Origin: Gemmataceae bacterium
Lineage (GTDB): Bacteria; Planctomycetota; Planctomycetia; Gemmatales; Gemmataceae
NCBI GenBank assembly: GCA_020847555.1
Contig: JADLBT010000008.1
Span: forward strand, 1-43,089
Length of the DNA: 43,089 bases
Direction: 5' to 3'
Position 1 is the first letter of the stretch, and every line of letters starts with the position of its first letter. Positions 21,996 through 32,334 of the stretch are shown here, one piece after another. The translations under genes and the position numbers were made by a program. Under the pieces are notes generated by a model. The model did no database searches, had not been told where the DNA came from, and saw nothing but the letters and a program-made list of their open reading frames with translations.

Positions 21996-23114
21996 CTAGC
22001 CCATCAGTTTGCGAAACTCCTCGAACAGATAGCAGCTGTCGTGCGGGCCGGCGGACGCCTCCGGGTGGTACTGGACGCTGAACAGCGGCCAGCGGCGGTG
22101 GCGCATTCCCTCCAGTGTGCCGTCGTTCAGGTTGACGTGCGTCGGCTCCAGGTCGCGCGGCAGCGACTCGGTGCTGACCGCGAACCCGTGGTTCTGCGTC
22201 GTGATCTCGACGCGCCCGGTCCGCTGGTTCCGCACCGGCTGGTTCGCCCCGCGGTGGCCGAACTTCAGCTTGAACGTCTTTGCCCCCAGCGCCAGGCCGA
22301 GCAGCTGGTGCCCCAGGCAGATGCCGAACAGCGGTTTCTTGCCGGCGAGGTGGCGACTGGTGTCGATCGCGTATGTCAGCGGTTCCGGGTCGCCCGGGCC
22401 GTTTGACAGGAAGATGCCGTCCGGCCGGTGCGCCAGCACCTGCTCGGCGCTGGCGGTCCCGGGCACGACGGTCACCTTGCAGCCGACCTGGACGAGGCAG
22501 CGCAGGATGTTCCACTTCATCCCGAAGTCGAGGGCGACGACGTGGTGCGTCGGCGGGCGCGACGGGAGCACCTGCCCGGTGTACGGGCCGGCCCAGTCGG
22601 CGGACCACGCGAACGACTTCTCGGGAACGACCTCGCGCACCAGGTCGCGGCCGACGATGCTGGGGCTGTGGCGCGCCTTGCGAACGAGCGAGGCGTCGTC
22701 GCGGTCGCGTGTCGAGAGGACGCCGGTCATGGTCCCGCGCACGCGCAGCCGGCGCACCAGGGCGCGCGTGTCGATCCCCTCCAGGCCGATCAGGTGGTTC
22801 TCCAGCAGGTAGGCGTCGAGCGTCCCGTGCGACCGGAAGTTGCTGGGCATCCGGGCCAGTTCGCGGACGATGAACCCCTCGACCTGGGGGCGGCGCGACT
22901 CGACGTCCTCGGGGTTGATCCCGTAGTTGCCGATCAGCGGGTACGTCATGACGACGATCTGGCCCTTGTAGGACGGATCGGTCAGCACCTCCTGATAGCC
23001 GGTCATGCTGGTGTTGAACACCACCTCCCCGAAGGTCTCGCCCTGGGCGCCGAAGGCGCGGCCGGTGTACACCGTCCCGTCCTCCAGCGCCAGCTTCGCC
23101 TGACAGCCCGACAT
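21996..23114 (-). CDS. carA: Carbamoyl-phosphate synthase small subunit
   Basis: 372 aa from the ATG at 23114 (GGAG upstream), starting MSGCQAKLALEDGTVYTG. CarA hydrolyses glutamine and passes ammonia to the large subunit CarB for carbamoyl phosphate synthesis, used for pyrimidines and arginine. The N-terminal CPSase domain (GEVVFNTSMTGYQEVLTDPS, YPLIGNYGIN) is followed by a class I glutamine amidotransferase domain with nucleophile C266 (FGICLGHQLLG), H350 and E352 (VQYHPEAS). Other motifs: DFGMKWNILRCL, FLSNGPGDPE, ITTQNHGFAV. Length and all catalytic residues are normal. No carB is in the window. The gene is divergent from the MerR/vWA operon, and the 231-base gap holds the promoter of that operon. 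Confidence 0.96.
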   Translation of the reverse strand: MSGCQAKLALEDGTVYTGRAFGAQGETFGEVVFNTSMTGYQEVLTDPSYKGQIVVMTYPLIGNYGINPEDVESRRPQVEGFIVRELARMPSNFRSHGTLDAYLLENHLIGLEGIDTRALVRRLRVRGTMTGVLSTRDRDDASLVRKARHSPSIVGRDLVREVVPEKSFAWSADWAGPYTGQVLPSRPPTHHVVALDFGMKWNILRCLVQVGCKVTVVPGTASAEQVLAHRPDGIFLSNGPGDPEPLTYAIDTSRHLAGKKPLFGICLGHQLLGLALGAKTFKLKFGHRGANQPVRNQRTGRVEITTQNHGFAVSTESLPRDLEPTHVNLNDGTLEGMRHRRWPLFSVQYHPEASAGPHDSCYLFEEFRKLMG

Positions 23115-23306
23115 CCCGTCTCCTTCTCCACGATCCCAGCGCGGCCCGGAACGCCCGACGGCGCGCGCCGCCGTCCGCACGGCAAATTAGCTTTACTGTA
23201 CCAGGTGCCCGGAAAATGGCCAACCGGCCGGGTAGGAGGAGGATTTCTTAAAGCCCTCTCACACAGCATATCCCAGCTGTCCCCCTAAATACTGTTACAC
23301 CAATCC

Positions 23307-23336
23307 TTGACAATGTGACACTGTCAGGCATAAGAT
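23307..23336 (+). promoter_or_regulatory. Sigma70-type promoter with dyad, giving a near-leaderless mRNA
   Basis: TTGACA at 23307-23312 and TAAGAT at 23331-23336, spacer 18 bases. Inside it an imperfect palindrome ACAATGTGACACTGT (23310-23324, 6 of 7 arm pairs) lies between and over the -35 edge, the usual place for a MerR-type operator. Transcription would start near 23343, two or three bases before the ATG at 23346, and no Shine-Dalgarno is present. Confidence 0.65.
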
Positions 23337-23345
23337 TCCCTCGTC

Positions 23346-23990
23346 ATGACACGGCAACCCGAGACGCACTGGACGATCGACGAACTGGCGAACCAGGTGG
23401 CGCAGGCGCTGTCCGTGGGTTACGCGGGACAGGCCAGCGGGCGGGTGCGCGACGTACCCAACCACCGGACGATCCGCTACTACACGACCCTCGGCCTGCT
23501 CGACCGCCCGGCGGCGCTGCGCGGACGGACCGCCCTCTACGGCCGGCGGCACCTGCTGCAACTGGTGGCGATCAAGCGGCTCCAGGCACAGGGTCTCTCG
23601 CTCGCGGATCTGCAGCAGCGGCTGGTCGGGCTACCCGATGCGGACCTCGCCCGGCTTGCCCGGATCTCCGCGACGGCCGACCGACCGGCGATCCGCGGCG
23701 CCCCGGACACGGCCGAGGCTGGCCCACGCGCGGCCGACTTCTGGCGCGAGGGGCCGGCGGATTTCGCCGCCGACGGGCGTAACGGAGAGGCGCCAGCCGC
23801 GCCCCCTACGGAAGAGACGATGCCGCTGCAAGGCATCCGCCTCGCTAACGACGTGACCCTGCTCCTGGCGCCGGCGCGACGCCTGGAACGTGACGACCTC
23901 GACGCGATCCGCACCGTGGCGGGACCGCTGCTCAAACTGCTGGAGGAGCGCCGGTTGCTCCGGCCGCCCCAGGAAAGGAGAAACCCATGA
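23346..23990 (+). CDS. MerR-family transcriptional regulator paired with VIT/vWA gene
   Basis: 214 aa. The N-terminal winged helix-turn-helix (WTIDELANQVAQAL ... RTIRYYTTLGLLDRP with the RxRxY-Y pattern typical of MerR, then ALYGRRHLLQLVAIKRLQAQGLSLADLQQRL) fills residues about 8-95. It differs from classical MerR by an insertion of about 15 residues between helix-turn-helix and wing (VGYAGQASGRVRDVPNH). The rest is Ala/Pro-rich and then a small C-terminal domain (GIRLANDVTLLLAPARRLERDDLDAIRTVAGPLLKLLEE); no cysteines for metal sensing. It probably controls its own operon through the dyad at 23310-23324. The start has no Shine-Dalgarno and lies two or three bases after the predicted transcription start. 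It overlaps the next gene by ATGA, so both are translated together. Confidence 0.88.
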   Translation: MTRQPETHWTIDELANQVAQALSVGYAGQASGRVRDVPNHRTIRYYTTLGLLDRPAALRGRTALYGRRHLLQLVAIKRLQAQGLSLADLQQRLVGLPDADLARLARISATADRPAIRGAPDTAEAGPRAADFWREGPADFAADGRNGEAPAAPPTEETMPLQGIRLANDVTLLLAPARRLERDDLDAIRTVAGPLLKLLEERRLLRPPQERRNP

Positions 23991-26533
23991 CCCCGACGCC
24001 GACCCCAATCCTGCTGCTGACCGACGAGGAGGTAAGCCGCTGTGTCCCCCACGACGACGAGCCCGGCTTCGGCGCCCTGGCCACGCCGCGCGGCCGCCTC
24101 CCGCTCCGGGCGATGGACGTCCACGCCCGCATCGACGGCCTGCTCGCCGAGACGACGGTGACGCAGACCTTCGTCAACGTCCTGAACGAGCCGCTGGAGG
24201 CCACCTACATCTTTCCGCTGCCGGACCGGGCGGCGGTGACGCGCTTCCGGATGGAGGTCGGCGGGCGCGTCGTCGAGGGCGAGCTGAAGGAGCGCGGGGC
24301 GGCCCGGCGCGCGTACGACCAGGCGCTGCGGCAGGGCCACCGGGCGGCGATCACCGAGGAGGAGCGGCCGGGCGTCTTCACGATGCGCGTCGGCAACCTG
24401 ATGCCGGACGAGAGCGCGAAGATCTACCTGACCCTGGCCGGCCCGCTGGTCCACGACTCCGGCGAGGTGACGTTCCGCTTCCCGCTGGTGGTGGCGCCGC
24501 GCTACATGCCGGGCCACGAACTGCCCGGCCCGAGCGTCGGCGACGGCACCGCCGCCGACACCGACGCGGTGCCCGACGCCTCGCGCATCTCGCCGCCCGT
24601 CCTGCTGCCCGGCTGCCCGAACCCGGTGCGCCTGTCGCTGGCGGTGGACATCGAGCCGTCGCGCCTCGGTCCGCACGACTTCCGCTGCAGCCTGCACGCG
24701 GCTCTCGTTGAGCGCGACGAGGACGGCGTGCGGCGCATCGCGCTACAGCCGGGCGAACGACTGAACCGCGACTTCATCCTCCGCTACCGGCTGGGCGACG
24801 AGGACGTGCGCTCCTCCCTGTCGCTGCTCCCCGACCAGGCGGGCGCCCATGAGGGGACGTTCGTGCTGACGGTGCTGCCCCCCTCTTGCCAGCCTGCGCT
24901 GCGCCGGCAGAAGCCGCGCGACGTGGTGTTCGTGCTGGACCGCTCGGGCAGCATGAGTGGGTGGAAGATGGTGGCGGCACGGCGAGCGCTGGGGCGCATG
25001 ATCGACACGCTGACGGAGCGCGACCAGTTCACCGTCTACGCCTTCGACGACCGGATGGAGGCGCCGCCGGAGTTCCACGGCGTCGGGGTGGTGCCGGCGA
25101 CGGACCGCAACCGTTACCGCGCGATCGAGTTCCTGGCGCGAGTGGATGCGCGCGGCGGCACCGAGATGGCGGCCCCGCTCGACCAGGCGGTCAAGCAGCT
25201 GTCGTCCTCGGACCGGCGTGCCCCCGCCCGTGACCCGATCCTCGTGCTGATCACCGACGGGCAGGTCGGCAACGAGGACCAGATCCTGAAACTGCTGGCG
25301 AAGCGCCTGGACGGGCTGCGGGTCTTCGCGCTCGGCATCGACCAGGCGGTCAACGAGGGGTTCCTGAAGCGGCTCGCGACGCTGGGCGGCGGGTTCTGCG
25401 AGGTGGTCGAGTCGGAGGACCGGCTCGACGAGGTGATGAAGCGGCTGCACAGCCGGATCGGCACGCCGGTGCTGACGGGGCTGCACCTGGAAGAGGCGGA
25501 TTTCCGGGTCGAGCCGGGGACGACCGTGCCGGGGCGGCTGCCGGATCTGTTCGCGGGGGCGGCCCTGCTGGTGATGGGGCGCTACCGGGGTGCGTCGGAG
25601 GGATCGTTCCGGCTGGCCGGCGAGGACGCGGCGGGGCGGCCGTGGCGCGTGGCGGTGAGCGGCCGCGTCAGCGACAACCTGGCGCTGACGAAGGCGTGGG
25701 CGCGGGGCCACGTGCGCGAACTGGAGGACCGCTTCGTCACCTTGCAGGGCGACCGGACGAAGCTGGAGCGGCAGATTGTCGAGGTGTCGCTGCGCTTCGG
25801 CGTGCTGTGCCGGTTCACGGCGTTCGTGGCGGTGGACCGCTCGGCGGTGGTGAACGAGGGCGGTGAACGCCACCAGATCGTGCAGCCGGTGGAAATGCCG
25901 GCCGGATGGGACCAGCCCGAGGTGTTGCCGGCCGCGCCGGCCTGTTCTCCGGCGCTGTCGGCCCTTCTCCCGGACGCTCGCGCTGGCATTGAGGATGAAG
26001 ACGATTCCGATGAGGATGTATGCCGGACCTTGTCCCCTAAGGATGTATGCTGGACCTTGTCCCCCTCGTATCGGGCTCCGGCGGGTGAGAAGCGCAAGCG
26101 CGCGGACAGAGCAAAGGCTCCTGGCCTGATCAGGCGCATGGTCAATGCCGTCTTCGGCGGCAAGAAGAGCGACAAGGCGAAGGCGCCGGCGCCCGACCAC
26201 CTGGCCGCCTACCGCCGGCGCGTCCAGGAACTGCTCGACCTGCTCACCGGCAGCGCGGGGTTCGACACGTCGAGGCGGCTGTACGAGCTGGGCGTGGTGT
26301 TGCTGCGGCTGAAGGCGCTGATCGAGGATCTGAAGTCGGTTGGCGCAGGCGGGCCAGTGCTGCAACCGCTGGAGGAGGTGCAGGGAGACTTGCACAACTT
26401 CCTGGCGCTGGAGCACCACGACGAGGCGGCGCTCAACCTGCTCTGGAGCAAGGCGGCACAGGTGCTGCGGGTCTTTGCGACCGACGCGGCGACCGCACCG
26501 GCCGGGGGGCGGCGCGGGGAATTCTGGAAGTAG
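23987..26533 (+). CDS. VIT and von Willebrand factor A domain protein
   Basis: 848 aa with no signal peptide. Residues about 25-165 form a VIT (vault/inter-alpha-trypsin) domain: PLRAMDVHARIDGLLAETTV, EPLEATYIFPLPDRAAV, AYDQALRQGHRAAITEEERPG, FTMRVGNLMPDESAKIYL. Residues about 305-480 form a vWA domain with MIDAS residues D-R-S-G-S (FVLDRSGSM), the Thr of RGGTEMAAPL and the Asp of LITDGQVG. The region 485-670 is beta-rich; then come a charged linker with two copies of a 27-base repeat and a helical C-terminus (AYRRRVQELLDLLTGS). VIT/vWA proteins bind partner proteins through the metal site; the cytosolic bacterial forms have no known function. Start ATG overlaps the MerR stop (ATGA), with AGGAG upstream. 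Such MerR-VIT/vWA pairs are, to my knowledge, recurrent in planctomycetes. Confidence 0.9.
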   Translation: MTPTPTPILLLTDEEVSRCVPHDDEPGFGALATPRGRLPLRAMDVHARIDGLLAETTVTQTFVNVLNEPLEATYIFPLPDRAAVTRFRMEVGGRVVEGELKERGAARRAYDQALRQGHRAAITEEERPGVFTMRVGNLMPDESAKIYLTLAGPLVHDSGEVTFRFPLVVAPRYMPGHELPGPSVGDGTAADTDAVPDASRISPPVLLPGCPNPVRLSLAVDIEPSRLGPHDFRCSLHAALVERDEDGVRRIALQPGERLNRDFILRYRLGDEDVRSSLSLLPDQAGAHEGTFVLTVLPPSCQPALRRQKPRDVVFVLDRSGSMSGWKMVAARRALGRMIDTLTERDQFTVYAFDDRMEAPPEFHGVGVVPATDRNRYRAIEFLARVDARGGTEMAAPLDQAVKQLSSSDRRAPARDPILVLITDGQVGNEDQILKLLAKRLDGLRVFALGIDQAVNEGFLKRLATLGGGFCEVVESEDRLDEVMKRLHSRIGTPVLTGLHLEEADFRVEPGTTVPGRLPDLFAGAALLVMGRYRGASEGSFRLAGEDAAGRPWRVAVSGRVSDNLALTKAWARGHVRELEDRFVTLQGDRTKLERQIVEVSLRFGVLCRFTAFVAVDRSAVVNEGGERHQIVQPVEMPAGWDQPEVLPAAPACSPALSALLPDARAGIEDEDDSDEDVCRTLSPKDVCWTLSPSYRAPAGEKRKRADRAKAPGLIRRMVNAVFGGKKSDKAKAPAPDHLAAYRRRVQELLDLLTGSAGFDTSRRLYELGVVLLRLKALIEDLKSVGAGGPVLQPLEEVQGDLHNFLALEHHDEAALNLLWSKAAQVLRVFATDAATAPAGGRRGEFWK
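26014..26064 (+). repeat. Tandem duplicate of a 27-base unit inside the vWA gene
   Basis: GGATGTATGC(C/T)GGACCTTG occurs at 26014 and again at 26041. The period is 27, so the frame is kept and the protein has DVCRTLSPKDVCWTLSP, a cysteine-bearing motif in an otherwise charged linker. Confidence 0.75.
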
Positions 26534-26560
26534 CAGGACACTCCGACAGCAGCTTCCTGC

Positions 26561-26634
26561 AAAGCCCACGGGTGGCGTCCCGTGGGCCGAGCCTCTCAGG
26601 ACTCGGCCCACGGGTGGCGTCACCCGTGGGCTTT
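26561..26634. repeat. Double AAAGCCCACGGG hairpin between convergent genes
   Basis: Two hairpins of the family stand in a row (26561-26587 and about 26604-26634), and outer ends AAAGCCCACGGG and CCCGTGGGCTTT pair as well; a central GCCGAG/CTCGGC stem lets the whole 74 bases fold as one structure. It fills the gap between the vWA gene stop (26533) and the DUF4214 gene stop (26656), so a terminator role for both is likely. Confidence 0.8.
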
Positions 26635-26655
26635 AACTCATTCTTTGAGTCACTG

Positions 26656-27276
26656 TTAGCGCCCAAACCGCAGCCGCAGCTGGAAGGTCGGCGGGGGCGG
26701 CGGCGGGGCGTACTGGGCACGCACCGGCAAGGGCGCGAACATCGTCCGGACGGGCGGGGCGAACACCGGCGGCGCGGGCGGCGCGCCCAGCGGCGGGGCG
26801 ATGGTCGGGGCCGGAGCATAGCCCGGCGGGGGCGCCGGGGCGTAGGCCGGCGGCGGAGGCGGAGCGCCCAGGGCCAGCACGTCCACCCGGACCGCGCACA
26901 GGAACTCGCGGACCAGCGTTTCCCGGCAGCCGCAGCGCTGCAGCTTGCATGTCCAGTAATGCACGTCGCGCTCACACACGTCAATCCGGCCGAGCACGTC
27001 CCGAAACAGCCCGCGTACAAAGCCTTCGGGGCTGCACCCGTTCCGGTGGTAATACTCCTGGCTGGCGACGAGCTGGGTCAGAACGACCTCGACCGGCTTG
27101 CGATTCAGCTGCGGCACCCAGTAGCAGGCGCCGGCCTCATCGACGCAGCGACCCAGGAAGCGGTGATACCAGCCGTCAACGATTGCCCGTCCATTTCCGT
27201 GAGGAGGACCGTGGGCCTCGACGGTTCCAGCTCCCAGGGTGGCGAGCGTCGCGGCGATGGTGAGCAGGCGTTTCAT
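26656..27276 (-). CDS. Exported DUF4214-like protein with proline-rich tail
   Basis: 206 aa from the ATG at 27276 (GAGGGG upstream), which opens a signal peptide (MKRLLTIAATLATLGAGTVE, then AHG). Residues about 30-95 match the DUF4214 pattern, a helical module frequent in exported and surface proteins: DGWYHRFLGR ... YWVPQLN ... VVLTQLVASQEYYHRNG followed by FVRGLFRDVLGR, the conserved start of a second unit (RDVLGR-x-D). Six cysteines between residues about 40 and 130 may form disulfides. The C-terminal 80 residues are Pro/Ala-rich with repeats such as APPPPPAYAPAPPPGYAPAP and end in FQLRLRFGR. The function of DUF4214 is unknown; export is supported by the signal peptide. The gene is divergent from leuS and convergent with the vWA gene. 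Confidence 0.8.
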   Translation of the reverse strand: MKRLLTIAATLATLGAGTVEAHGPPHGNGRAIVDGWYHRFLGRCVDEAGACYWVPQLNRKPVEVVLTQLVASQEYYHRNGCSPEGFVRGLFRDVLGRIDVCERDVHYWTCKLQRCGCRETLVREFLCAVRVDVLALGAPPPPPAYAPAPPPGYAPAPTIAPPLGAPPAPPVFAPPVRTMFAPLPVRAQYAPPPPPPTFQLRLRFGR

Positions 27277-27459
27277 GGTCAACCCCTCGGTTCGATGTCG
27301 TGTTCGGTTCGCTGTCTGTCCGTCGAAGGGACGCGCGGGCGAAAGGAACTTGCGCGGGGGGATGCGAACACCGTCCGCGGCTGGCGTGTCCAGGCAGGGA
27401 GCCGCCTGATTGACGGGCCGCGCAAGGGCGGCTAAATCAACCATTTGCACCAGGCACAG

Positions 27460-27487
27460 GCCCACGGGGGCGCCACCCGTGGGCTTT
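27460..27487. repeat. AAAGCCCACGGG-family hairpin upstream of leuS
   Basis: GCCCACGGG at 27460-27468 pairs with CCCGTGGGC, followed by TTT to 27487. It ends 28 bases before the leuS start codon, so if transcribed it would form a hairpin in the leuS leader, close to the ribosome-binding region. Confidence 0.75.
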
Positions 27488-27514
27488 CCAGTTGGAGAAG
27501 AAGGACACCCCGGT

Positions 27515-30316
<2,802 letters not shown>

Positions 30317-30419
30317 GGCGCTCGGCGAGCCGCGTTGATTTGACCCGGTTCGCTCCGCGCCTATCCTGTCCCCAGGACTCCCCCCCGAAACGAGTTCCTC
30401 GCGGAAGGCGGACTGAACA

Positions 30420-31925
30420 ATGGGCGCACCCGTAACCGGAGCCATGCAGCGCGGCAAGTGGATGGCGCTGACGGCAGCGCTGCTGGGCTGGCTGTTCGAC
30501 GGCCTGGAGATGGGCCTGTTTCCCCTCACCGCGCGGCCGGCACTCATTGACCTGGGGATCCCTCTGTCCGATCATCAGCGCTGGCTCGGCATTGTCACCG
30601 CCTTCTTTCTCGTCGGGGCGGCGACGGGCGGCGTTCTCTTCGGCTGGCTCGGAGATCGCCTCGGCCGCGTCAAGGCGATGATGCTGTCGGTCCTGACCTA
30701 CGCGCTGTTCAGCGGGCTGTGCGGGCTGGCCACGGAGGCGTGGCAGATCGGCGTGCTTCGGTTCGTCGCCGCGCTGGGCATGGGCGGCGAGTGGTCGCTC
30801 GGGGTGGCGCTCATCAACGAGATCTGGCCCGGCCGGTCGCGCGCCTTCCTGGCCGGCTTGATCGGCGCGGCGGCCAACGTCGGCTTCCTGACCATCGCCC
30901 TGGTCGGGCAGGCCGTCATGACCAACATCCAGGGAGTTCGCGAGGGGCTCCTGGGCCTGGGCCTCTCCGACGAGTGGGTCAATCACCTCGTCTCGCCGGG
31001 GAACAAGGGCTGGCGGCTGCTGATGATGTTTGGCGCGGCGCCGGCGCTGCTGACGTTCTTCATCCGCCTGTTCGTCCCGGAGTCGGAGAAGTGGGAGCGC
31101 GAGCGGCAGCGCGGGGCGACGTCGCACTGGGCGACGCGCGACCTGCTGGCGGTCCTGGTCGGCGCGGCCGGCGGCTGCGGCCTCATCTGCCTGTGGGCGT
31201 TCGACGTGCCGACCGTCCTCCGCATCGTCGGGACGGTCGCTGGGCTGGTGGTGGTGACAGGCGGCTATCTGTTCCCGGTCGTCATGTACCTGCGCCGGGC
31301 GGAACGCGACGCCGACGCCCGGCCTTCCGATCAGGGCACGCTGCGCAAGATGGTGCTCGCGGCCTGTCTCAGTGGCGTGGCGCTGCTGGGGACGTGGGGA
31401 ACGGTGCAGCAGGCTCCGCACTGGTCGGGCACCCTGGCGGGCGCGCCGGGGACCGCCGCATCCCAGGTGCAGACCTGGTCGGCGCTGGGCGCCATCCTGG
31501 GAACGATCGTGGCGGCGCTGGCGGCCGACTGGCTCGGCCGGCGCGTCACCTACACGCTGCTTTGCCTCGGGTCGCTGGCCATCGTGCCGGCCCTGTTCCT
31601 CGGCACCACTCATTTCGGCAACGGGTTGCTGCTCGTTGTCTTCCTGGCGGGGGCGATCACGGCGGCGTTCTACGGCTGGCTGCCGCTGTACCTGCCCGAA
31701 CTGTTCCCGACGCGGGTCCGCGCCACCGGACAGGGGTTCAGCTACAACTTCGGCCGCATCATCGCCGCCATCGGCGTGCTGCAGCTCGGTCCTCTCAAGC
31801 TGCTGTTCGCCCCCCTGAACTGGGAGGACGCTCGGGTTTACTCCCTGCTCGCGTGCATTTACCTGGTCGGAGTGGTACTCATCTGGCTGGCGCCGGAGAC
31901 GAAGGGCAAGCCGCTGCCGGAGTGA
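30420..31925 (+). CDS. MFS transporter (sugar/organic-acid:H+ symporter type)
   Basis: 501 aa with about 12 hydrophobic segments. The first helices (MALTAALLGWLFDGLEMGLFP) and the loop motif GWLGDRLGRVKAM (motif A, G-x-L-x-D-R-x-G-R) identify the major facilitator superfamily; RFVAALGMGGEWSLGVALINE and the central PESEKWERER loop match the AAHS/sugar porter branch. A second motif-A-like loop ADWLGRRVTY starts the second half, and PELFPTRVRATGQGFSYNFGR is the typical helix-10/11 loop of this branch. Extra residues between TM4 and TM5 (TNIQGVREGLLGLGLSDEWVN) are a feature of planctomycete relatives as far as I recall. Substrate cannot be named. The start is 104 bases after leuS; the gap has no recognisable terminator, so co-transcription cannot be excluded. 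Confidence 0.88.
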   Translation: MGAPVTGAMQRGKWMALTAALLGWLFDGLEMGLFPLTARPALIDLGIPLSDHQRWLGIVTAFFLVGAATGGVLFGWLGDRLGRVKAMMLSVLTYALFSGLCGLATEAWQIGVLRFVAALGMGGEWSLGVALINEIWPGRSRAFLAGLIGAAANVGFLTIALVGQAVMTNIQGVREGLLGLGLSDEWVNHLVSPGNKGWRLLMMFGAAPALLTFFIRLFVPESEKWERERQRGATSHWATRDLLAVLVGAAGGCGLICLWAFDVPTVLRIVGTVAGLVVVTGGYLFPVVMYLRRAERDADARPSDQGTLRKMVLAACLSGVALLGTWGTVQQAPHWSGTLAGAPGTAASQVQTWSALGAILGTIVAALAADWLGRRVTYTLLCLGSLAIVPALFLGTTHFGNGLLLVVFLAGAITAAFYGWLPLYLPELFPTRVRATGQGFSYNFGRIIAAIGVLQLGPLKLLFAPLNWEDARVYSLLACIYLVGVVLIWLAPETKGKPLPE

Positions 31926-32081
31926 GGGGGGCTGCCGCGCCGGGCGCGCACCGCGTCCGACGCCGTCCCGGTCGCCGTGCCACGGCCCTGGCGGCGTCGT
32001 CCTGGCTGGCAAGATGGGAAAACCGCGATTGCAAATCCGTCCGAGAACGTTATCCTGCATGCATTGCACGGCTGGTTTGCC

Positions 32082-32109
32082 TTGTCGGCGGTACACGCCT
32101 TGCTAGAAT
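32082..32109 (+). promoter_or_regulatory. Candidate sigma70 promoter upstream of the glgP leader
   Basis: TTGTCG at 32082-32087, spacer of 16 bases, TAGAAT at 32104-32109 (one mismatch to TATAAT, preceded by TGC as in extended -10 elements). Transcription would start near 32116. Confidence 0.5.
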
Positions 32110-32115
32110 GGAGTC

Positions 32116-32199
32116 TCTCTCGCCTGGTAACTCACCGACGCAGAGTACTGCACCCCGCGAACCGCCGCTGCCGGCCCGCGGCGGGCGGTTTCGTTTTTT
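32116..32199 (+). ncRNA. Candidate short RNA or transcription attenuator upstream of glgP
   Basis: From the predicted start near 32116 to the end of a T6 tract at 32199 the transcript would be about 84 bases. It ends in an intrinsic terminator and has no start codon followed by an open frame of useful length. It could be a free-standing small RNA or an attenuator whose readthrough expresses glgP (start at 32335). No known riboswitch or RNA family is recognised. Confidence 0.4.
32159..32199 (+). terminator. Intrinsic terminator with T6 tract
   Basis: AACCGCC (32160-32166) pairs with GGCGGTT (32184-32190), extended inward by a GC/GC pair with one bulge; it is followed by TCG and TTTTTT at 32194-32199. 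It is one of the few hairpins in the window with a real T-tract. Confidence 0.65.
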
Positions 32200-32334
32200 G
32201 GCCCCGACCGTCCCGTTCGGTGACACGGTGACAAGGGGACAGCCTGGCACAGCGACCGCAGCGTGCCCCCGCGCGAGCGGGTCCGCCTGTCTCGGTCGGC
32301 GTGCGGGCGTGCCCCCGAAACACATGGAGTAGTG

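Larger units (their letters stand above)
31926..32334. other. 409-base intergenic region before glgP
   Basis: It contains a promoter-like pair (32082-32109), a short candidate transcript ending in an intrinsic terminator (32116-32199), and 135 bases leading to the glgP start. No convincing coding sequence was seen in either strand. Confidence 0.6.
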
